From the NCBI GenBank assembly GCA_020861205.1, contig JAJBSY010000430.1:1-5042 (forward strand): DNA of 5,042 nucleotides, in the 5' to 3' direction. Numbering within the stretch: the stretch's first letter is position 1; the number at the start of each line of letters is the position of its first letter. The notes beneath the pieces are model-generated. The model had not been told where the DNA came from. It ran no database searches and worked only from the letters and a program-made list of their open reading frames with translations. Origin of the DNA: Deltaproteobacteria bacterium. GTDB lineage: Bacteria; Desulfobacterota; Desulfovibrionia; Desulfovibrionales; Desulfovibrionaceae. Positions 1 to 5,042 of the stretch are shown one piece after another. A program made the position numbers and the translations under genes.

Positions 1-751
1 CCCGAGGAAGAATAAGTTTGGGGACGGCATCGGATACGTCCCTTCCGACAAGCGCGGGCTTGCCCTTCCGCAGCATCCGCTCGGCCGCCCGGTTCACGTC
101 GGTGATTTTCCGCTCCGCATCCACGGTGATAATGCCGTCCTGGGAACTCTCGATAACCGTGCCGAGCAATTGCCGTTTCGCCTCCTCCATTTCCAGGGCC
201 TCGCGTATCTGGGTCGCCTCCTTGGCCGCCTGGAGCAACCCTTCCCTGCCGAACTCAATCAAGGAAAACGGTATGCCGCGCTTTCTGGCGGCCTCGCAAG
301 CCAGAACCCCGCCGATGATGACCTCCGCCCCGTCATCAACCGCTTGCAGAACGGCTTTCTCATAATTTTGGTTATAGGTTACGGAATATTGCCGCACGTC
401 CCCGCCGATGGACGCGACCAGAAAATCCATGCCGATAACCATCTGGGCATGGGCGATCACCGCGATGTTCTTACCGTGGATCTTGGCGCGGTTAATCGCC
501 TTGATGATCTCGAACGCCGTAATGGGAATGCCCACCAGGGCCACGTCCGCCCCGGCTTCCCGCAGAACATGCGAGATGCCGCCGCGCGCGCAGACAATGC
601 CGACGCCCCGCGCCGTATACCCGGCCACGGCCCGCGCGGATTCCTGCGGAGCGCATGAATCTATCAGTATATCGGGGTACGGCCCGGAAAGAACCCCGCG
701 GGCATGGTCAGCGGTTTCTTCCGAGGGAAACAGGAACAGTATTCTTGCCAT
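1..751 (-). CDS. PrpR_N/PAS-domain sigma-54-dependent transcriptional regulator, N-terminal part
   Basis: Partial gene: 250 codons are open from the ATG at 751 to the left edge with no stop. Seen: residues about 3-170 match the PrpR_N sensor fold, with the signature CARGGIS (54-60) followed by a VGIPITAFEIIKAI stretch (73-86) and a GKNIAVIAH strand (93-101). Residues 169-197 form a charged helical linker, probably a signalling coiled coil, and 197-245 form a PAS domain (ESSQDGIITVD, then DVNRAAERML). Known: PrpR_N proteins of this layout normally continue into a sigma-54-interacting AAA+ domain and a Fis-type helix-turn-helix, and activate carboxylate-use genes on binding a small effector (2-methylcitrate in PrpR itself). 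Inference: it controls the divergent permease, whose promoter has a sigma-54 signature. The start is supported by GGAGAG five-odd bases upstream and by the domain beginning at once. No prp catabolic gene is in view, so I do not call it prpR. The AAA+ domain is not visible. Confidence 0.88.
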   Translation of the reverse strand, partial: MARILFLFPSEETADHARGVLSGPYPDILIDSCAPQESARAVAGYTARGVGIVCARGGISHVLREAGADVALVGIPITAFEIIKAINRAKIHGKNIAVIAHAQMVIGMDFLVASIGGDVRQYSVTYNQNYEKAVLQAVDDGAEVIIGGVLACEAARKRGIPFSLIEFGREGLLQAAKEATQIREALEMEEAKRQLLGTVIESSQDGIITVDAERKITDVNRAAERMLRKGKPALVGRDVSDAVPKLILPR

Positions 752-754
752 TCG

Positions 755-760
755 CTCTCC
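755..760 (-). promoter_or_regulatory. Ribosome binding site of the PrpR_N/PAS regulator
   Basis: On the minus strand, GGAGAG ends three bases before the ATG at 751, placing the GGAG core five bases from the start. This decides between two nearby ATGs: the one at 762 is in another frame that gives only a short peptide, while the one at 751 opens the PrpR_N domain. Confidence 0.7.
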
Positions 761-802
761 ATGAACAGGTTATGCCGCAACCATACAAATGCGCAAACTG
801 AT

Positions 803-815
803 GCAACATCGTTGC
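803..815. promoter_or_regulatory. Candidate activator/operator palindrome in the divergent region
   Basis: GCAAC-ATC-GTTGC has perfect 5-bp arms around a 3-bp centre. Its centre lies about 150 bp upstream of the predicted permease transcription start and about 58 bp upstream of the regulator start codon. That position fits an upstream activating site for a sigma-54 activator, and could also allow autoregulation. A further GCAAC copy lies at 777-781. Short palindromes can arise by chance and no protein-binding evidence exists here, so this is an inference from position and symmetry. Confidence 0.4.
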
Positions 816-933
816 TAAAATATGCACCAACCCCGGAAAACCGCAAGGCAAAACCAGGAGTCCGCACGCCTTTCCCAGACTAACTGACTGTATTACCTTA
901 AAAAATTTCGCCAATGCCGCGTTGCGCGTGGCG

Positions 934-950
934 TGGCATACTCTGTGCAA
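934..950 (+). promoter_or_regulatory. Sigma-54 (-24/-12) promoter of the anion permease
   Basis: TGGCAT at 934-939 and TGCA at 946-949 match the sigma-54 consensus TGGCAC-N5-TTGCA, with the invariant GG (935-936) and GC (947-948) exactly 12 bp apart. Two positions deviate: T for C at the end of the -24 box and G for the first T of the -12 box. Transcription would start near 960, giving a leader of about 79 nt before the ATG at 1039. The neighbouring regulator belongs to a family that works with sigma-54, which strongly raises the prior. An AT-rich tract (891-908) between this promoter and the upstream palindrome could help DNA bending, but I found no clear IHF consensus. Confidence 0.75.
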
Positions 951-1027
951 TTTTTGGGCGCACCGGCTCATCACGACCACGCAACGCCGCGAAATACTTT
1001 TTCCCGGCAAAGACCGGAACAGAACCC

Positions 1028-1033
1028 AAGGAG
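1028..1033 (+). promoter_or_regulatory. Ribosome binding site that sets the permease start
   Basis: AAGGAG lies five bases before the ATG at 1039. The same frame stays open upstream to a TTG at 922, but that codon precedes the sigma-54 promoter and its predicted transcription start, so it would not be in the mRNA. The ATG at 1039 is therefore the better start. Confidence 0.82.
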
Positions 1034-1038
1034 TATCA

Positions 1039-2493
1039 ATGTCCACACTCTGCGCTCCCTCAAAACGTTCCTTTTTACCCCGCTATGACAAACGCTTCGG
1101 GCTTTTCCTGGCCTTGGCCGTCGGCGCTCTGGTGTGCCTCCTCCCCCTGCCGGCGGGGCTGACCCCGGAAGGACAGAAAGCCCTGGGACTCTTTTGCGCC
1201 CTTATAACCCTCTGGGCGACGGAGCCGGTACCCTTGCCGATCATCAGCCTGCTGATGATCCCGGCCTGCATGTTCCTCGGCTTGACCACAATGCAGGACG
1301 CGCTCAACAACTTCGCGGTCTCCTCGATCTACCTGATCGGCGGCGCGTTGATTATGGCGGTGGGCATGTCCAAAACCGGCCTGGCCGAGCGGGTCATCTT
1401 CATCCTTATGGCCAGGATCGGGCACACGACCAAACGGATAACGCTGGGCATAACCCTGGCCAACATCGCTCTCGCCTTCATGGTTCCGTCAACTTCCGCG
1501 CGGACCGCCATCCTTCTTCCCATGTGCCTCGGCCTGATCGACATATTCAGAAACGCGACCGGGCGGAAGGGCCGGAGCAACTTCGGCGTGTCGCTGCTTC
1601 TTATCCTGACCATGACCAACGCCACAATCAGCGCCGGGATTCTTACCGCGACCATCCCAAACCCGGTAACCGCCGACTTTATCTTCAAAGCCACCGGCAC
1701 CATGCTCTCCTACCAGGAGTGGTTCCTCTACGGATTCCCGCCCGCCTTGATCATGACCTTCCTGACCTGGTGGTTCGTCAATTTCATGTTCAGGCCGGAA
1801 ATCAACGAGCTTCCCGGCGGGAAGGAGTTCATCGCCGGCAAATTGCGCGAAAAGGGCCCGATGACCAGGGAAGAGTGGCTTACGGCGGGGATTTTCCTTC
1901 TGGTGGTCGCCTTGTGGATGACCGGGAGCATCACCAAGATAAACACCACCCTGGTGGTCCTCATCGGCGTGTGCCTCATGTTTGCGTTCAGGATCATCAC
2001 CTGGAAGGAGGCGAACGGCACCGTGGCCTTCCAGTTCATGCTGACCCTCGGCGGGGGATTTCTGGTCGCCAACCTCCTGATTACAACCGGGGCCGCGGCC
2101 TGGGCGGCCGAGCGGCTTTTCAGCGCGTTCAGGCTCGAGGGCGCGTCCACCCTGTTCACGTTGATCGTGGTCATGCTCGGGGTGCAATACCTGCACCTGC
2201 CGTTCATGGGCACGACCAAGATGACCACCATGATCATCCCCATCGTTATCGGCGTCGCGAAAGTGGCCGATATAAGCCCGCTGGTCATCGCCATGCCCGC
2301 GGGGATGATAATCGGGGGCTATCCGCTTTTCCTCTTCTACAACACCATCCCCAGCTTGCTGGTCTATAACACCGGCGAGCTGAAATTCAGCGACTTCCCC
2401 AAAGTCGGCTTCGCCCTGTGCACGGCGGCGGCGATTCTCTACTGCCTGACGGCGGTGACGTATTGGCGGTGGCTCGGCCTTTTCGCCATGTGA
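1039..2493 (+). CDS. DASS/SLC13-family anion permease (sodium:carboxylate symporter-like)
   Basis: Complete 484-residue inner-membrane protein, a usual length for the divalent anion:Na+ symporter (DASS) family. Seen: a short cytoplasmic N-terminus with PRYDKRFGLFLAL (14-26); ATEPVPLPIISLL (60-72), typical of the family start; many hydrophobic segments; a first signature region PSTSART (150-156) followed by NATISAGILTATIPNP (194-209); a polar loop at about 251-280; WKEA (322-325) and LGGGFLVA (337-344), resembling the repeat-2 WKEA...GGGLALA stretch; and a second signature region GTTKMTT (391-397) with the usual C-terminal YNTGELKFSDFPKVGF (443-458). Known: DASS proteins import di- or tricarboxylates, or sulfate, usually with Na+; the two pseudo-symmetric SNT motifs bind Na+ and substrate. 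Odd: both motifs lack the canonical Asn, so ion coupling may differ. The divergent PrpR_N regulator and sigma-54 promoter suggest substrate-induced uptake of an organic acid. The specific substrate is not determinable. Confidence 0.88.
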   Translation: MSTLCAPSKRSFLPRYDKRFGLFLALAVGALVCLLPLPAGLTPEGQKALGLFCALITLWATEPVPLPIISLLMIPACMFLGLTTMQDALNNFAVSSIYLIGGALIMAVGMSKTGLAERVIFILMARIGHTTKRITLGITLANIALAFMVPSTSARTAILLPMCLGLIDIFRNATGRKGRSNFGVSLLLILTMTNATISAGILTATIPNPVTADFIFKATGTMLSYQEWFLYGFPPALIMTFLTWWFVNFMFRPEINELPGGKEFIAGKLREKGPMTREEWLTAGIFLLVVALWMTGSITKINTTLVVLIGVCLMFAFRIITWKEANGTVAFQFMLTLGGGFLVANLLITTGAAAWAAERLFSAFRLEGASTLFTLIVVMLGVQYLHLPFMGTTKMTTMIIPIVIGVAKVADISPLVIAMPAGMIIGGYPLFLFYNTIPSLLVYNTGELKFSDFPKVGFALCTAAAILYCLTAVTYWRWLGLFAM

Positions 2494-2637
2494 GCCCTGC
2501 TTACGGGATCAAGGCGATGGCGGGGCCGGAGAAAAAGGCCGTTCAATGAGGGCATTGTTCCTGGCATAAGGCCCGATTCCCCGTCCGGCCGCGAACGTAT
2601 ACGAATCCGGGGGATCGGGCCTTATGGGCAACGTGAT
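2494..2637. other. Intergenic region between convergent genes
   Basis: These 144 bases separate the permease stop from the stop of the Mg2+ ATPase. Apart from the long hairpin at 2565-2626 they hold only a small stem, CAATG-AGGG-CATTG (2544-2557), with no U tract. I see no credible small gene or RNA here. Confidence 0.6.
2565..2626. terminator. Long hairpin, probable bidirectional terminator
   Basis: The arms CATAAGGCCCGATTCCCC (2565-2582) and GGGGGATCGGGCCTTATG (2609-2626) are complementary at 17 of 18 positions; the exception, T2578 opposite G2613, is a G-U wobble in plus-strand RNA. The loop is 26 nt. The hairpin begins 72 bases after the permease stop and 12 bases after the ATPase stop on the minus strand, where a shared terminator is expected. 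The stem has A-rich and T-rich ends (AAGG.../...CCTTA) but no real U tract follows on either strand, so it may be an inefficient or factor-assisted terminator or an mRNA 3'-end stabiliser. Confidence 0.6.
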
Positions 2638-5042
2638 TTACAACAATTCGCCGTACCGTTTGACAAACGCATTTTTGAACACGGTGGCCAGGGCCATGTA
2701 CAGCAAAATCGTCAGGGCCAGCCACCCGAAATAGGCCCGAGGCAACGCCGCGAGGCCGATGGAAGCCCCAAACGCCGTAAAGGGTATCACCGTCAGCACG
2801 GCGATGCCCGCGAAGGTCAGGAGCGTCAAGGGCGCGGAGGCCCTGCTCTGGATAAACGGAAGCTTGGGCGTGCGGATCATGTGGATGACCAACGTCTGGC
2901 TCCACATGGATTCCACGAACCAGCCGGCCTGGAATATCGCGATGTAATACGCCTGCACCGCCGGGTCGCTGATCTGGTGGAACAGCAGGCCGCCGCACAT
3001 GGCCGGGCAGATGACAAAGTACATAAGCAAATACGTGGTGATATCAAAGACCGAGCTGGTCGGCCCGATCCAGAGCATGAACTTGCCGATGGACGTTGCG
3101 TCCCATTTGCGCGGCACCGTGAGATATTCCTTGTCCACGTTGTCCCAGGGAATCGCCGTGCAGCTCAAATCGTAGATCAGGTTAAGCAAAATCAGATGAA
3201 TGGGCAGCATGGGCAGGAACGGCAAAAACGCGCTTGCCGCCAGCACCGAAAACATGTTGCCGAAGTTGGAACTCGCCGTCATCTTGATGTACTTGATCAT
3301 GTTGGCGTATGTCTTGCGCCCTTCGACTATCCCCTTTTCCAGCACCATCAGGTCTTTTTCCAACAGGATGACATCCGCGGACTCCTTGGCGATGTCCACG
3401 GCGCTGTCCACGGAAATGCCCACGTCCGAGGCCTTCATGGCGGCGGCGTCGTTGATGCCGTCCCCCATGTAGCCCACGCTGTGCCCGCCGTTCCGCAAGG
3501 CGCCGATGACCCGCACCTTCTGTTGCGGCGACAGTTTCGCGAAAACGCTGACCGTTTCGGCGGCCTTGCCGAGCGCCTCGTCCGTCATCGCCTCAAGCTC
3601 GGAACCCAGCAGGATGCGCTGCGTCGGAATACCCAATTGACGGCAGACGCACCGGGTGACCTTGTCGTTATCGCCCGTGAGGACCTTGACCGCGACGCCG
3701 TGCTCTTTCAACGCCTTGAGCGCCTTGGGTGTGGATTCCTTGGGCGGATCGAGGAAGGCCAGGAACCCCATCAGCACCATGTCCGCCTCGTCCGCCACGG
3801 AAAAGGCCCCCACGGGAGAGGGATTGGTCTTCTGCGCCACGGCGATGACCCGCATACCGTCCTCGTTGAGGTCGGCCACTTTTTCCAGGATATAGTTTTT
3901 GAGTTCGTCCGTTAAGGGCAGCGCCCGGCCTTCGTATTCGGCAAAGCCGCACACGGCGAGCATTTCCTCCACCGCGCCCTTGGTTATCATCTGCGTCTTG
4001 CCGTTCTTCACCACCACGCTCATCCGGCGCCGTTCGAAATCGAAAGGAATTTCATCCACCTTGGTGAACCGCTCGGAAAGGCCGCGCAGCTCCGGCACGT
4101 TTTCCTGCTCCCGCAGCGTTCTTTCGATGATGGCGTGGTCCATCAGGTTTTTCAGCCCCGTCTGGTAGTAGCTGTTCAGGAAGGCGTGCCGCAGCACCCG
4201 CATGTCTTCCCGGCCGTGGATGTTCAGGTGGTAGAGCAGGGCCACCTTGTCCTGGGTAAGCGTTCCGGTCTTGTCGGTGCACAGGATGTCTATGGAGCCG
4301 AGGTTTTGGATGGAGTTCAGGTTCTTGATGATGGTCTTTTCCCTGGCCATGCTGACGGCGCCCTTGGCGAGGCAGGTGGTGACGATCATCGGCAGCATTT
4401 CCGGGGTAAGCCCCACCGCGATGGAAAGCGCGAACAGGGCCGCCTCCACCCAGTCGCCCTTGGTGAAGCCGTTGATGAACAGCACGACCGGAACCATGAC
4501 CAGCATGAAGCGGATAAGCACCCAGGAGACCTGGTTGAGACCTTTTTCGAAGCTGGTCCGGACCGGCCGGGTGCCGACGCTTTTCGCCGTTTGACCGAAG
4601 ACCGTGGCGTCGCCGGTAGCCACGACCACCCCGGTCGCGCTGCCGCTGACGACGTTTGACCCCATGAAGGCGAGGCAGGGGCATTCCGTCAGGCCGGTAT
4701 CCCCGCCGTTTTCCAGCGGGTGCGGAATCTTCTCAACCGCGATGCTCTCGCCCGTGAGGGCCGACTGGCTGACAAACAGGTCCTTGGCCTGGATGATGCG
4801 CATATCCGCCGGAATCATATCACCGGCGGCCAGATGCACGATGTCGCCCACGACAACGTCTTCCAGCGGTATTTCGCTTTCGCCGGATTCGAGGCGCTGC
4901 ACGCAGGTCGTGGTCGTGATCATTTTCAGGAGGTTCTCGGCGGCGTTCCCGCTCCGCGTCTCCTGGACGAAACGCAGCACCCCGGAAATCATGACCATGG
5001 TCATGATGATGATGACGGTCGTGGGGTCGGCTTCCCCCGGGT
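2638..5042 (-). CDS. mgtA: Magnesium-importing P-type ATPase (MgtA/MgtB, P3B type), N-terminus missing
   Basis: ATP-driven Mg2+ uptake pump of the inner membrane. The frame runs from the TAA at 2638-2640 to the right edge; about 800 of a usual 880-900 residues are visible. Counting from the internal Met at 5004: M2 up to about residue 14 (hydrophobic codons continue to the edge, so that Met is not the start); actuator motif LTGES (83-87); M3 (157-178); M4 with LTPEMLP (199-205); phosphorylation motif DKTGTLT with Asp244 (codon 4273-4275); N-domain [10 protein letters not shown] (321-330) and KGA (342-344); TGDND (443-447); hinge [12 protein letters not shown] (513-524); then [24 protein letters not shown] (578-601), [14 protein letters not shown] (611-624) and [12 protein letters not shown] (647-658), all hallmarks of MgtA rather than Ca2+ or heavy-metal pumps. 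M7-M10 complete the C-terminus. All catalytic motifs are intact. It faces the permease gene across a hairpin; its promoter and any Mg2+-sensing leader are off the window. Confidence 0.95.
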   Translation of the reverse strand, partial: PGEADPTTVIIIMTMVMISGVLRFVQETRSGNAAENLLKMITTTTCVQRLESGESEIPLEDVVVGDIVHLAAGDMIPADMRIIQAKDLFVSQSALTGESIAVEKIPHPLENGGDTGLTECPCLAFMGSNVVSGSATGVVVATGDATVFGQTAKSVGTRPVRTSFEKGLNQVSWVLIRFMLVMVPVVLFINGFTKGDWVEAALFALSIAVGLTPEMLPMIVTTCLAKGAVSMAREKTIIKNLNSIQNLGSIDILCTDKTGTLTQDKVALLYHLNIHGREDMRVLRHAFLNSYYQTGLKNLMDHAIIERTLREQENVPELRGLSERFTKVDEIPFDFERRRMSVVVKNGKTQMITKGAVEEMLAVCGFAEYEGRALPLTDELKNYILEKVADLNEDGMRVIAVAQKTNPSPVGAFSVADEADMVLMGFLAFLDPPKESTPKALKALKEHGVAVKVLTGDNDKVTRCVCRQLGIPTQRILLGSELEAMTDEALGKAAETVSVFAKLSPQQKVRVIGALRNGGHSVGYMGDGINDAAAMKASDVGISVDSAVDIAKESADVILLEKDLMVLEKGIVEGRKTYANMIKYIKMTASSNFGNMFSVLAASAFLPFLPMLPIHLILLNLIYDLSCTAIPWDNVDKEYLTVPRKWDATSIGKFMLWIGPTSSVFDITTYLLMYFVICPAMCGGLLFHQISDPAVQAYYIAIFQAGWFVESMWSQTLVIHMIRTPKLPFIQSRASAPLTLLTFAGIAVLTVIPFTAFGASIGLAALPRAYFGWLALTILLYMALATVFKNAFVKRYGELL

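Noticed and set aside
816..860. Possible second sigma-54 element on the minus strand for the regulator (TGGTGCATATTTTAGCA and TGGTTTTGCCTTGC)
   Set aside because: The GG-to-GC spacing is one base too long in the first and one too short in the second, so neither fits. I also found no convincing -35/-10 pair for the regulator.
664..867. Short minus-strand frames over the divergent region, including one with an ATG at 762
   Set aside because: They run out of frame across the regulator's start and the promoter region and show no domain; the PrpR_N frame from 751 is clearly coding.
1489..2196. Antisense open frame of 235 codons opposite the permease
   Set aside because: Low-complexity charged product with no family resemblance; antisense shadow of a conserved membrane protein gene.
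1134..2369. Long plus-strand open frame of 411 codons inside the permease gene
   Set aside because: Its product is rich in Arg, His, Pro and Gly with no recognisable domain, and it overlaps the well-supported permease in another frame; a GC-rich shadow.
2544..2557. Small hairpin CAATG-AGGG-CATTG after the permease
   Set aside because: Only five base pairs, AT-containing and without a U tract; too weak to call a terminator beside the much stronger hairpin at 2565-2626.
2543..2998. Minus-strand frame overlapping the end of the Mg2+ ATPase and the hairpin
   Set aside because: It overlaps the ATPase coding sequence in another frame, and its product has no recognisable features.
2881..3915. Plus-strand open frame of 344 codons opposite the Mg2+ ATPase
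   Set aside because: His/Arg/Val-rich composition typical of the reverse frame of a GC-rich gene; the opposite strand carries every P-type ATPase motif.

Overview
The window looks like chromosomal DNA from a GC-rich, Gram-negative, sigma-54-using bacterium. A PrpR_N/PAS regulator of the sigma-54 activator type sits beside a sigma-54 promoter, and the protein styles resemble those of Desulfovibrio-like Desulfobacterota. No taxonomic marker is present, so this placement is an inference. I see no rRNA, tRNA, CRISPR array, transposase, integrase or attachment site.

Layout: (1) Positions 1-751, minus strand, hold the N-terminal 250 codons of a regulator with a PrpR_N ligand-sensing domain, a helical linker and a PAS domain. 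The rest of the protein, probably an AAA+ sigma-54 activator domain and a DNA-binding domain, lies beyond the left edge. (2) Positions 752-1038 are a divergent regulatory region. It holds a good -24/-12 promoter (934-950) reading rightward, a GCAAC-N3-GTTGC palindrome about 150 bp upstream of the predicted transcription start, and Shine-Dalgarno sites for both genes. (3) Positions 1039-2493, plus strand, encode a complete 484-residue DASS/SLC13-type anion permease. (4) Positions 2494-2637 separate two convergent genes and contain a long, nearly perfect hairpin that probably serves both strands as a terminator. (5) Positions 2638-5042, minus strand, encode most of an MgtA-type Mg2+-importing P-type ATPase; only about the first 90-100 residues are cut off by the right edge.

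How the parts fit: the regulator and permease form a classic divergent pair. The sensor probably binds a small organic acid (or a derivative) and activates sigma-54 RNA polymerase at the permease promoter, so that the cell imports the substrate only when it is sensed. The substrate cannot be read from the sequence. The Mg2+ ATPase is convergent and appears functionally unrelated.

No clearly new system is visible. The points most worth following are the regulator/promoter/permease module, its possible operators, the altered SNT signature motifs of the permease, and the hairpin between the convergent genes.
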